From contig CAUYUJ010000869.1 of NCBI GenBank assembly GCA_963575745.1, positions 546,053-610,052 on the forward strand: 64,000 bases of DNA, written 5' to 3'. Below the pieces are notes generated by a model. That model did no database searches and was not told the DNA's origin. It worked only from the letters and a program-made list of their open reading frames with translations. This document shows, piece after piece, positions 43,401 through 52,742 of the stretch; the first letter of the stretch is position 1; each line of letters begins with the position of its first letter. This DNA comes from Prorocentrum cordatum. Its lineage: Eukaryota; Sar; Dinophyceae; Prorocentrales; Prorocentraceae. The translations under genes were made by a program, and so were the position numbers.

Positions 43401-43730
43401 AGCTGTGCTTACCAGCTCTGTAGCTGTCCTGAAGCTCGAGTTATGTTCAGAAAACCGATCTCGCCTGCCTGCTTTCTGACAGTAAAAGGTACCCGATCGA
43501 GCTGAGATGACGAGCGGCAATAAGATCGAATATCACGGGAAGAAATACTAGAGCTCAAACGAATTGTTGAATTTCGAGAACAAAATTTTCAAGCGACCAA
43601 AAGTCACCAAGAGGTTCGTCGAGATTTTTCTTGCCAACTAGCTCTCCAGCGCCCCGGAATTACTCGTGAGCTTCCAGCAATAACTTGCTAGGGAAGCTCT
43701 ACGAGTTACTTGGGAGCGTCCACTTGGCAG
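40428..43730 (+). repeat. 177-bp satellite in a ~1.08-1.09-kb higher-order repeat
   Basis: The landmark GACTCGAACAATACGAATAG starts at 40590, 40767, 40944, 41121 and 41299, an exact 177-178-bp period. Four such monomers, cassette A (about 250 bp) and the hairpin motif form a higher-order unit; equivalent points are 40590, 41672 and 42762, so periods are about 1082 and 1090 bp. A third unit ends near 43720. Scattered short frames are not genes. Confidence 0.92.
41555..41631. repeat. Hairpin repeat with an added outer stem
   Basis: AGCTCTACGAGT (41555-41566), from the end of cassette A, is the exact complement of ACTCGTAGAGCT (41613-41624) at the end of the hairpin repeat. Inside lie CCGGCGGTAA and TTACCGCCGG around a 14-base loop. 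The same arrangement is at 42645-42720. Confidence 0.9.
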
Positions 43731-43779
43731 CGTCCAAAACCCGGAGAGAAGAGGGCAACTTGGAAGCGCCCAAAACCCG

Positions 43780-45410
43780 GATAGCAAAGAGGCGCTCACA
43801 CAAACGAGCACACGCACATCAGCACGCACGCACGGCCACACACATACAACACGAGGACACAAACGCACGCCAGCATGCTCAGCACACACGCACACACACA
43901 CGCACACACACACACACACGCACACATCCACGCGCAGAGGTCGAAACACACGCGCGAACGCGCACACACACACACAACACACAACATCTCACATACACAC
44001 CCACGGACACGCACACGCACCCAAATCACACAAGCACACACCACGCGCCCCCGGCCTCCCCGCCGGCGCTCTGGAGGGGGGAGGCACCGCCCCATTTTGC
44101 GGCCGGACCTCCCTGCACTCCAGCCACTCCGCCCTCGCGGAGCGCAACTGGGGCAAAGCGCGGGGGCCCCAGCGCCGCGCGCGCACACAGGCAGACACAC
44201 ACCCACACACTCACACGCATACACACGCGCACAGACACAGAGACACACAGACACACAGACACACAGAAACACAGACGCACAGACACACACAGACACAGAG
44301 ACACACACGGACACACTGACACACTGACACACAGACACACTCACTCACAGACACAGAGACACATAGACGCACAGACACACAGGTACACACACACACAGAC
44401 ACACAGACACACAAACACACAAACACACAGACGCACAGACACACAGACACACAGACACACAGACACACAGAGACGCAGACACAGACACACAGACACACAG
44501 ACACACAGACACGCATACACACGAACACACATACACAAACACACAGACACACAGACACACAGTCACACAGACACACAGACACACAGACACACAGACACAC
44601 AGACACACAGACACACTGACAAACACTGACACAGTGACACACTGCCACTGCCACACTGACACGCTGACACGCTGACACACAGACACACAGACACACAGCC
44701 ACACAGACTCAGAGACACAAAGGCACACGACACACAGACACACATACTCACAAAAGACACACACACAGACACACAGACACATTAACAAAAAGGAACACAG
44801 ACACACGGACACGAAATCCTCGAAGTCGCCCAGCCTCCACCGCCCACCGACGAGGCCAGCGCCGCCAAGGTCGCGCTGGCCCCCCAGAACCGTCGGCAGC
44901 GGCGGCCACTCCCGCACAAGGATGCTCACGCCCACACGCGAACACCCGCACACACACACGCACGCAAACACTCACGCAACCACAGACACACGCACACGCA
45001 CACACACACACGCAAACGCACACCAGCGCACACACATGCCAGACACAGACACACAGACACGCTGACACACAGACACACAGACACACAGACACACAGAAAG
45101 ACGGACACACAGACACACAGAAACACAGACACACAGACACACAGACACACAGACACAAAGACACACAGGCACACAAGCACACAGTCACACAGACACACGG
45201 ACACACAGACACACAAGCACACGCACACACAGACACAGATACACACAGAAAGACAGACACGCAGACACGCAGACACACAGCCGCACAGACGCACCGACAC
45301 ACATACACACAGGCGCACAGACACACAGGCACACTGACACACCGGCACACAGACACACCGACACAGACACAAGAACACTCAAACACAGAGACACACAGCC
45401 ACACAGACAC
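43780..45410. repeat. (CACAGA)n satellite with conserved GC-rich spacers
   Basis: Mostly ACACAG hexamers with CACACG variants. A GC-rich spacer at 44045-44180 holds CGGCGCTCTGGAGGGGGGAG and CACTCCAGCCACTCCGCCCT; another GC-rich spacer is at 44820-44930. The right edge of the array at 45411-45491 repeats the first part of the 44-kb spacer. Cys/Val-rich minus frames and Thr/His-rich plus frames are artefacts. Confidence 0.95.
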
Positions 45411-45623
45411 CCCATCCCCCGAGACCCCCATGCGGCCCTCGACGCACCCCGCCCCCCGCCACTCCCGCTGGCGCTCCAGAGGGGGGAGGCCTGGCTTGGC
45501 TTGGAGTCGACTGAAGCGGGCTCTCAGAGCCCAGTCGCAGTGTCCACACGGCAGCGTCAGCTGTTACAATTCAGCCTGTACAGTATAGAGCGCGAAGCGC
45601 GTAGATATACACAAGCACAGGCA

Positions 45624-46718
45624 TCAACATGAAAAGAGACGGCAAACACGCGCAAGACGAGCTGTGGCTGCAAGCAGCCGTTCCGCGGCACTCAGTTCAG
45701 CTTGAGTAACTGTGCATGCATCGCTCAAACACCAGGCCTCTCTGTACACCTCCGTCCAAACACAGTCGTTAGCATTTGTCCGAAACCCGATATCAAGCCA
45801 GCAGCCACACCCAATCCCTAAGGCCGAGACGCCACCATCCCAGGCACCCCGAATGGCAACGACCTTCATCGCGTTAGTAGATATAGAATCGTACGACTCC
45901 TTGATATAAGTTAGGCCCTCGCGGGCCTCATGTGTCAGTCTGTCAGCTCTCGCATTGTTTTCCCTGAAGATATGCTTCACAATGTCCCGTCCCTTCATAG
46001 GTGGTCTCCCTCCCTCCTGCACACATACGTTGTATAACCGATCCTGCAAGTTGGCAACTCGTTTGCGATAGTCCACCTGTTCACATGCCCACACACCGTT
46101 GATCCACGACACAATCAGCAGGCAATCCCCGCAGATCTCCACAGGTAGTCCAGGGGTGGTAAAATCCCAGACCGTCTCACGCATGTACGATAGTGCAATA
46201 CGTTTGCTGAGTCTCAGGTTCTCCTCCTCCTCCATCCTTCTTCTCTTGGGTTCCCTTTCCTCCTCCATACCTCCGCTAATACCGAGCTCCTCCTCCTTCT
46301 CACAGTTGGTACCGCATCCCCTCTTGTGTTCTGGCTGAAAATATGTGTGTATATGCTCGGCCGCCGTCACGACAGCCCACGTGAAAAAATCACGGTGTAG
46401 CATGCAGTCCCACCAGTCATCACCAAAGAACTGCTGTAGTGGGTACTGCCATGTGCGCTGAGCCGCCACTCCCCTCCCCATTTTCCTCCTCATCATATCC
46501 CCTGCCTCCCGACGAATACGCGTGGAAGCATGTGCATGGAGAAATGCGGCAGTTCGATCACGCTTGTTATCCCATTGCTTAGGGAAGGCCATCATACCGA
46601 ATCTCGCATCATACCAACAGCGATCGTGGCAGTTATGCACAGGCACGTATTGGATAAAATTAAACAAATCCTTGGCAACATTCCAGCATGCTAACAATAA
46701 TCGCTGCGGCAGTGGCAT
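45624..46718 (-). CDS. Retrotransposon 2 linker and RNase H with reversed halves
   Basis: This 364-codon frame follows the RT after a frame change. The first ~195 residues are a linker without a known fold, including an Arg/Glu-rich run. Then VEICGDCLLIVSWINGVWAC and HIFRENNARADRLTHEAREG form what is normally the C-terminal half of RNase H (Asp in GDC and in ARAD). They are followed, not preceded, by RGAWDGGVSALGIGCGCWLD and TVTQAELSAAERLLAA, the normally N-terminal half (Asp in DGG, Glu in AEL). All four catalytic acids are present. RNase H would remove the RNA strand after first-strand synthesis. Confidence 0.85.
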   Translation of the reverse strand: MPLPQRLLLACWNVAKDLFNFIQYVPVHNCHDRCWYDARFGMMAFPKQWDNKRDRTAAFLHAHASTRIRREAGDMMRRKMGRGVAAQRTWQYPLQQFFGDDWWDCMLHRDFFTWAVVTAAEHIHTYFQPEHKRGCGTNCEKEEELGISGGMEEEREPKRRRMEEEENLRLSKRIALSYMRETVWDFTTPGLPVEICGDCLLIVSWINGVWACEQVDYRKRVANLQDRLYNVCVQEGGRPPMKGRDIVKHIFRENNARADRLTHEAREGLTYIKESYDSISTNAMKVVAIRGAWDGGVSALGIGCGCWLDIGFRTNANDCVWTEVYREAWCLSDACTVTQAELSAAERLLAATARLARVCRLFSC

Positions 46719-46742
46719 AAAACCTGCCTCCTGAAACAGTGT

Positions 46743-49043
46743 TCAGCATCTCCTCCTCCGACGCAGCTCATAGTCCTGAATGGACTCCTCTGGCAGCCTC
46801 CTCGTGGCCACGATCTGCAGCAAGCATTGGCCCTCAAAGCGGTGGATGTCCTCGAGACTGCTGTCATCCAATGTGAGATTTTCTCCTCCATACAGTATCT
46901 GAGATTGAATCCGTTCAGTATACCTCTGAAACTTAGCATTGGTAGGTACACATCTGGCCCCATAGTAGGCCTTCTGTGAGTAGAAAGCCCTCCTTGCAGC
47001 ATCCAGACGATAAGCCAGATCCTCATGAGAATGTGCCCGATAGTCGGTGGTAATGAATACACCCAGAAGCACCGTAGACGTCACACGAGATAATCGAAAG
47101 GTCTGAAATTCATTGGTAGCCGATGAGATCTCAATATTATGTACCTGTGAAATCGTACCGTCCTGTTCAAAACTCACATCCTGTCCAAATACAAGGTATT
47201 CGCCAAGCAGAGGGATGGGAGTGGCATCAGCTTGAATGGGTTTCCATTCCATGCCGTGTCGCACAAGAGAGTGTGTGAGCTGCGAAAGCATCTCGATAAG
47301 TTGTGATTCGCTTTGAGCCAGTACTACCACGTTATCAGCCCAGACCATGTGGTTGACCGTATGTTGAACCGTCGTACTCCATTTTTCCCCTACAATCACG
47401 CATCTGTAACCGTACCCCAAGACATCCCATGTATGAAACGTCGCACTCCACATGTGGGCAGCAATAAGGTTGAAAGCCAGTCGCCCTTCTGGACCTCCAG
47501 TCTTAATATTCACATCCCAAGAGAATCCCTCAATACTCAGACCCTCACCTGTGACCTCACAACTCCCATAGAGTACAGCCTCCAGAAGGGGTATCTGAAA
47601 CTGCAGAGGTACCTGACTCCATTGAAGGGCCTCACGGAGTTTCCCCACAGCGGCATGGTCGAAAGCCCTACGTATATCACAGATAGCAACGTGCAGTTCT
47701 TGATCACGCCATTTGGACGCATGTTGGCCCATATTTTTGAGGGCCGCAGTGATTTCGAATGTCTTGCGGTTACGCTGGAATCCGTAGAGACCCAAACGGC
47801 GTAGTACACCCGAAGACACCACAGACTCCTCGATCATACACACAAGCGTGCTGACATACCAACGTGCGATAGCATTGAGCAAGCACAGGACCCTGCAGTC
47901 GGACATGTTACTTGTGAGAGTCTTCTTCGGCATAACGCAAACAAGGATCTCACGCCAACTTTCAGGGTATGGGATCACAACCCTAAAGACCTGGTCAAAG
48001 ATTGTGTGCATGTTATTCAGAGAGGCCCATGGTATTTTCTTCAGTATCTCGCACGGCACACCGCCCCGTCCTGTCGCCCTGGACGATCGGAGCCGACTCC
48101 GAGCACGCAAGAGCGTGCTGAAAGGTAAATTCGAGGCCGGCATCATGTTAGCCTCCCGTCGCAGCTCCTGCAACAGGCGACTGTTGGCCGAACGTGCCTC
48201 AAGAGATGAGAACTGCTCCTTACAAGTACGATGTATGATCCTCTCCCAATGCTGTCTATCCTCCGTCCCTCCCAGATTGTGTAGTGTGTTGCGTACACGT
48301 CTGCGCACGGGCGGGATCTGCCACTCCAGACGAGCACGGCGGTATTGTCTCCGCAGGGCGTTGGGCTGACGTGTCAGCTCACGCCTCTCAGGACTCTGTC
48401 CAGGCGGAAGTGCACGACGCCGTTCAAGCAACGGCTGGAGTCCTGACGGTCGCACGGGAGGTTTTCGAGCGGCATCCCTGGTCTGAAAAGCAACTCCCTG
48501 GGTAAAACTGTTCACGAGTCCAGAAGCCAAACCACGAAAGTCCCGAGGAGTACCACATCCAGGACCGTCGTCGTCGCAGGTCTTTGTCTCGTAAGGTATA
48601 CCATTGGGGGTCCCTTTGAGGCCCATGTCATCATCATCACCGTCACCCTGGAAATCATGAATCCGTTCCATCATCTCATCACATTGTGCACGTGCGATGT
48701 TCTCGTCATACCATGTACTCGGCGTGTAACCTACCAACTGCACCCGTGGTCTATAACATGCATTCCAAAATCTGTCAGGACTCCCGTGGTCTCTAGCAGA
48801 AAGAACGAGCATCGCATGGTCAGACAAGCGGCTGGTAGCCAGCTTACCCCCTCGATGAAACTCGTATGATACCGTCATCTCCGCTATGTCCCAGCGAAGC
48901 GGTACACACATATAGGCGAGCACAGCGGACCTGGCTGGCACGCGCCCCCTCGCGTAGCCTGTCCACGTCACAGACCTATCTTGAAATGTGTTGGCAGCCT
49001 TCAAACCGAACTCCATGAGCATACCTAGTATCCTCCTCCTCAT
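46743..49043 (-). CDS. Retrotransposon 2 endonuclease end and reverse transcriptase
   Basis: Intact for 766 codons. Residues 72-80 (RLSDHAMLV) are the SDH box that closes the endonuclease domain. A basic linker follows (residues 190-280). RT motifs: SWREILVCVMPKK (362-374) in the fingers, RVLCLLNAIARWY (384-396), motif A AICDIRRAFDH with Asp456, motif B IKTGGPEGR (513-521), motif C VWADNVVVLAQS (567-578). In motif C, Asp570 is kept but the second acid is Asn571. The thumb ends in HRFEGQCLLQIVATRR and an Arg run. The enzyme copies element RNA onto nicked DNA. Confidence 0.92.
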   Translation of the reverse strand: MRRRILGMLMEFGLKAANTFQDRSVTWTGYARGRVPARSAVLAYMCVPLRWDIAEMTVSYEFHRGGKLATSRLSDHAMLVLSARDHGSPDRFWNACYRPRVQLVGYTPSTWYDENIARAQCDEMMERIHDFQGDGDDDDMGLKGTPNGIPYETKTCDDDGPGCGTPRDFRGLASGLVNSFTQGVAFQTRDAARKPPVRPSGLQPLLERRRALPPGQSPERRELTRQPNALRRQYRRARLEWQIPPVRRRVRNTLHNLGGTEDRQHWERIIHRTCKEQFSSLEARSANSRLLQELRREANMMPASNLPFSTLLRARSRLRSSRATGRGGVPCEILKKIPWASLNNMHTIFDQVFRVVIPYPESWREILVCVMPKKTLTSNMSDCRVLCLLNAIARWYVSTLVCMIEESVVSSGVLRRLGLYGFQRNRKTFEITAALKNMGQHASKWRDQELHVAICDIRRAFDHAAVGKLREALQWSQVPLQFQIPLLEAVLYGSCEVTGEGLSIEGFSWDVNIKTGGPEGRLAFNLIAAHMWSATFHTWDVLGYGYRCVIVGEKWSTTVQHTVNHMVWADNVVVLAQSESQLIEMLSQLTHSLVRHGMEWKPIQADATPIPLLGEYLVFGQDVSFEQDGTISQVHNIEISSATNEFQTFRLSRVTSTVLLGVFITTDYRAHSHEDLAYRLDAARRAFYSQKAYYGARCVPTNAKFQRYTERIQSQILYGGENLTLDDSSLEDIHRFEGQCLLQIVATRRLPEESIQDYELRRRRRC

Positions 49044-49602
49044 GTCGTGTTGATCCTCTCCCTCTCTCTGATCTTAGTACCCTCCTCCGAATAAACCATC
49101 CTCCCATCCACACCACCACCCGTGATAGCATATCTTTTACCCTTGAATGCCCCACAAGTGTTCCCAGGGAGCTCCACATTGAAATCCCCAGAGATAACCA
49201 CGCTTGGAGTCCTATATTTCCCACTGCATTCTCTAATGATCCGTGTAAGTGCAGCAACCGTTTCGTCACATATAGTCTCGGCATCTTTGACGCTCTCATC
49301 TGGAAGATAAACGCTCGCAAAGATAATTGGGTGTTTTTTCTTGCCCAAGACAGCCACGACCAGTCTAGATTGTGTAGTGATAATGTCCCGAATCTGTCCC
49401 TTCCATTGTCCGTTCATCATAATGGCCGCCTTCCCATCCTTTGATGGGAAACACTAAACCCCAGGCGCGTGCACTCACTAGAAATCAGATGTTGTCCCTC
49501 CTGAATAGCCGCAAGGCCAACATGGGCCAGACAGTGCATTACTTCCGCCGCTCTGCAAGTTTTTGCACCAGCCCTTTGACAGTTCCACGTCGCAGCATTC
49601 AT
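48810..49602 (-). pseudogene. Retrotransposon 2 endonuclease (EEP/APE type), frame-broken
   Basis: Three frames in series give the domain: 49602-49417 (ATWNCQRAG, IQEGQHLISSECTRLGF), 49420-49040 (ASVYLPDESV, VVISGDFNVELPG) and the start of the 49043 frame (SDHAML). The catalytic Asn/Glu/Asp/His residues of the EEP fold are all present. The breaks fall in simple sequence (GATGGGAAGG; GAGAGAGGGAGAGG), so they may be slippage or assembly indels. It lines up residue by residue with the endonuclease of retrotransposon 1. Confidence 0.85.
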
Positions 49603-49639
49603 TTGAAAGAACTGTCGGGCTCTCTTTCACTGCACTGAC

Positions 49640-50067
49640 GATTGTACTCCGTAAGAAATGTAACCTTTGTGATCTGCACACCGTATGTCGTCACAAGATT
49701 CCTCCATGCATCATCCCAGAGCTGCCAGCCCGTACCTTCACGAAATCCCCCCAGAGCGAAAGGGCGTTGACCATTCACGGTACAATAGATGGTGCTGACA
49801 GGGGGCCGATCTCAGGACGCAGTGACACCGTAGGAATCTGTGCTCGCATAACTGCCATGAAACGGCCCGTAGCTTTGACATGCGGTCGCTTCCATGGTGC
49901 ACAGTCCACCGAGAATCGCAGTGTCGTCGGATCTATCTGTTGAGAAAGGCCCTGGATGAGATGTTCTGGCGATGGCATCTGGATACCTGGGGGGGGAGGT
50001 GTACGATTCTGCACAGGAGTCACAACCTGATCGAGGTACTGTTGCCATCTCCAAATAATGTATGCCT
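49640..50067 (-). pseudogene. Retrotransposon 2 region between ORF1 and endonuclease
   Basis: A frame at 50023-49775 holds FSVDCAPWKRPHVKATGRF, which lines up with PSVESSPWKRPHNAAAGIAY ahead of the endonuclease in retrotransposon 1. The rest is frame-broken. No domain is recognised. Confidence 0.6.
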
Positions 50068-50877
50068 CTACTCCACCTTCACCGCCATCTTCATGTTACC
50101 AAACATCACCCGGCCTGAGTTGAGTCGTTCAGTCCTGTCTGAGTCGAGCAATGCCCTGTCGTCCTCGCTGAGTACGCTGGCAATGTTTTGAATAATCCTC
50201 ATACCATCCTCATATGTCAACATTTGCTGGTTACGTACAGCAGGGTTTCGCCAATCCTTGACCCACCCCTTAACCTCCAGGAAAGTCGGGCGCCACATGT
50301 TACGCGCCGCCTGTTGTGCAGTCGTCCCTCCCGTACCTCCGCCCGATCCTGGACCAGACGCGATCGAAGGAGCACCTCCCGCCTGGATAGACGCAACAAG
50401 GGACTCAAGTTTCGTCTGACGATCTCCGAGGTTGTCTATGGCCTTCTGCTGAACATCCATTCTGGTCGTGTGTTGATCGAGGGTATGTCGAATGGCTGTC
50501 TGGTTATCTTAGCTGGCAAACCCCATTTCAAGCAACAAACGAATACTGTCATTCTTCTCATTGGCAATCACATTTTGTCTCCTCACCTCCTCAGCCTGTC
50601 TCTCATCCCCAGATACCCGTGCACGAACAGAGCGATCATCAGGGAAAGGCACTGTTGCAGATATGTTATCCTGAGAGGACTTCACTTCACCGACTGGTAG
50701 AGCCTGCAACATCTTTCTGTCAGCACTGTACCTACTGAGCCACTGTGTGTCTGTGACTTCCTCAACACCGTACCTGATGAGCCACTGTGTGTCGGTAACC
50801 TCTGATTGTCTGGACCGTCGCTTATTGAGCTGTCGAAAGTCGTAGCCCGCCGTTGTCACAAGAAGAAATAGCAACAA
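50068..50877 (-). pseudogene. Retrotransposon 2 ORF1, one in-frame stop
   Basis: A single frame runs 50877-50068 apart from a TAA at 50511-50509. N-terminal part: a tandem duplication gives EVTDTQWLIRYG and EVTDTQWLSRYS (about 50700-50815). Middle: charged and helical (ERQAEEVRRQNVIANEKND). After the stop, a coiled-coil-like stretch (KAIDNLGDRQTKLESLVASI), a Gly-rich linker and WRPTFLEVKGW, homologous to WNPTYVQLSGW of the retrotransposon 1 ORF1. An RNA-binding role is inferred from position only. Confidence 0.75.
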
Positions 50878-50925
50878 TGTGTCCGTCAGACCAAAGAATG
50901 AAAGAGAGATACTCAGATATGCTCA

Positions 50926-51060
50926 ATGAAGATACGTGGGACCGTCCGTCTGGCGAAAGTCACAGGTACTCAGAGCAAGCACAATAATGATACGTGGCAC
51001 CGTCTGTCGAAAGTCACAAGATCTCAAAAATACAAAATAATGATACGCTGTCCGTCCGTT
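50926..51060 (-). repeat. Short tandem repeats in the 5' leader of retrotransposon 2
   Basis: Three degenerate ~55-60-bp units with ATGATACGTGGCACCGTC and GCGAAAGTCACA lie between ORF1 and the 5' end. Repeated 5' leaders act as promoters in some LINEs; no such role is shown here. Confidence 0.6.
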
Positions 51061-51339
51061 CAGCAAAGTAGGAAAGTAAAGAGACAAGTGCAGCAACAAC
51101 AATACAAAGCGGCCTAGCTTGCCTCGAACTTGTGGTAGTCGATCAGCACGAAAAGGCAGCAATGGCTGCCGCGCTGCCGTCCCGCGGCACCGCTCCCCCT
51201 GGACGGTCTGTGGGATCCAGCCGCCTTGAGCCTTGAGCCTAATTTCGGGGCCAGCCCTCCCTCCACTCCAGCCACTCCGCCCTCGCGGAGCGCCAGGGGA
51301 AGGGGAGGGGGGGGAAGGGGAAAGCGCGGGGCTCAAACA

Positions 51340-51732
51340 GACGAGGAAACGCACACACGGACACACAGACACACAGACACACAGACAGAGAGACACGCGG
51401 ACACACACGCACAGAGACACACGGACACACAGACACACAAACGCACAGACACACAGACATACAGACTCACAGACACGGACACACAAACAAACAGAGACAC
51501 AGATACACAGACACACAGACACACAGACCACAGACACACAAACACACAGCCACACACACACACGCAGACACGCAGACACACAGACACACAGACACACAGA
51601 CACACAGACACACAGAAACTCAAATACACAGACATGCAGACACACAGACACACAGACACACAGACACACAGACACACAGACACACTGACACACAGACTCA
51701 CAGACACACAGACACACAGGCACACACTCAGA
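51340..51732. repeat. (CACAGA)n satellite, part right of retrotransposon 2
   Basis: Same hexamer as 43.78-45.41 kb. Its left spacer (51241-51330) repeats the second part of the 44-kb spacer (CACTCCAGCCACTCCGCCCT, CGCGGAGCGC). It is followed by two ACTCAGAGAGCC units. Confidence 0.93.
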
Positions 51733-51755
51733 GAGCCGCCGTCGAGGCGCAGCAC

Positions 51756-52394
51756 TCAGAGAGCCTCCTCCGACAGCGCCACAATCGATGGCTCGCTCAC
51801 CCCGTCATCTCTTTCCGGGCGCAGGCGGCGCAACGTCTGTCGCAGCTTCTCGTCAGTCCACCTGCCGATGCTGACGGGCACGTCCTCCTGGCGCAGTCGG
51901 AAGGCTCCAGCGACCTGGCCGAGCAACTCCTGCCGCTTGTTATGCTCGGCGATGCCCAAGCGCGTCCGCCGTTCTTCAGGATCCTCCTGCCGCGCGCGCT
52001 CCTCCGCGGCAGCGGCGGCGATTTCCCTCGCCGTCGCGCGCCCGCCACGCTCCCCGCGCTCGCCGCCCGAGGATGGCTCCGAAGCCGCATTGGTTGCGCT
52101 AGCCCCTCCAGCACCCTCGCCGCCCCCTGTCGGCGCCCTCGCGGCGACGCCATCGCTGCCGGGCACCGCGCCAGCCTCAGCCGCGGGCGCCGCACGCGGG
52201 GCCTTCCCTGCGTTCTTCTCCTTGAACACCTTCAACTTTCCCTCCGGGATGGGCCCGTCCACACGCCCATGCCAACCATCTTTGTGCTGCTGCTTGAAAT
52301 GCAGCCCGCACAGATCCCCGCATCCCTGCTTTTGCGCGCTCCGGCATTGCCCACCAGCTCCGTTCCCCCAGTACACAAGCAGCCCATGTACCAT
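51756..52394 (-). CDS. Small zinc-finger protein of dinoflagellate type (HGRVDGPIP motif)
   Basis: A 212-codon frame. Residues 16-32 hold Cys17, Cys25, Cys29 and His32 (C-x7-C-x3-C-x2-H), followed by [16 protein letters not shown] (42-57). I recall that motif from many dinoflagellate proteins, often next to DNA-binding domains, but cannot verify it here. An Ala/Gly-rich linker follows, then a charged helical C-terminus ([20 protein letters not shown]) and [20 protein letters not shown]. The 5' side runs without a gap into an RT fragment, so the true start is unknown. The product may be a truncated or chimeric gene. Confidence 0.65.
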   Translation of the reverse strand: MVHGLLVYWGNGAGGQCRSAQKQGCGDLCGLHFKQQHKDGWHGRVDGPIPEGKLKVFKEKNAGKAPRAAPAAEAGAVPGSDGVAARAPTGGGEGAGGASATNAASEPSSGGERGERGGRATAREIAAAAAEERARQEDPEERRTRLGIAEHNKRQELLGQVAGAFRLRQEDVPVSIGRWTDEKLRQTLRRLRPERDDGVSEPSIVALSEEAL

Positions 52395-52727
52395 GTGTTC
52401 ACCACCGAGTTCAGAGCAAGAGTACGACTCTCATCAAACTTCTGTTCCTTCCCACTCTTGAACATAATAGACGCACAAATGAACTTCCAAGATTCAGATG
52501 TCTCCGTCAGTCGCCAGAAGCGCCGCTGGAAGCAGTCAAGCACCACGCGTAGGAAGAGAGCGTAACATGCGTGCACTGATCTCGTCAACACCTACAGCTT
52601 TGCCTTCCCGAAGCCTCGAACGCGCACGACAGAGAACATGCATGGTAATAAAGAATAAGTGTGAGTGCTTGCACGCGCGTGCCACATCAGCTCGAGACCG
52701 AAGCTGCTCCGGAGTCGCCAAATTCAT
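52395..52727 (-). pseudogene. Reverse transcriptase fragment (fingers)
   Basis: Two frames give an RT N-terminal piece: LREGKAVGVDEISARMLRSL (52727-52540) and SWKFICASIMFKSGKEQKFD followed by [14 protein letters not shown] (52520-52395). The pattern matches the fingers and motif 2 of the LINE RTs in this window (SWREILVCVMPKK and RVLCLLNAIARWY), but it is clearly a different lineage. It is cut off at the hairpin repeat at 52743 and at the zinc-finger frame on the other side. Confidence 0.75.
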
Positions 52728-52742
52728 AGCAAGACGATCCGA

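Larger units (their letters stand above)
45492..51240 (-). mobile_element. Retrotransposon 2 (APE-type non-LTR), nearly full length
   Basis: Minus-strand order: ORF1 (50877-50068), endonuclease (49602 to about 48800), RT (to 46743), linker and RNase H (46718-45624), short 3' region. Its ends are set by comparison with the spacer at 44.05-44.17 kb: sequence matches up to GGGGGGAGGC at 45491 and resumes at ATTTCGGGGCC at 51242. The 5' end on the minus strand begins TAGGCTCAAGGCTCAAGG. No poly(A) is seen at the 3' end. The RT frame is intact for 766 codons; ORF1 has one stop and the endonuclease has two frame changes. Confidence 0.88.

Noticed and set aside
40428-43730. CRISPR array or tandem tRNA-derived repeat
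   Set aside because: Monomers are 177 bp with no repeat-spacer alternation; no tRNA A-box or cloverleaf could be drawn.
43685-45431. Thr/His-rich and Cys/Val-rich frames of up to 314 codons
   Set aside because: Translations of the CACAGA array, open in several frames on both strands.
49040-49420. Programmed stop-start (ATGA) coupling between endonuclease frames
   Set aside because: Both ATGA overlaps exist, but protein continuity places the frame changes upstream, in GGG and GAGAGAGG runs, so simple indels explain them.
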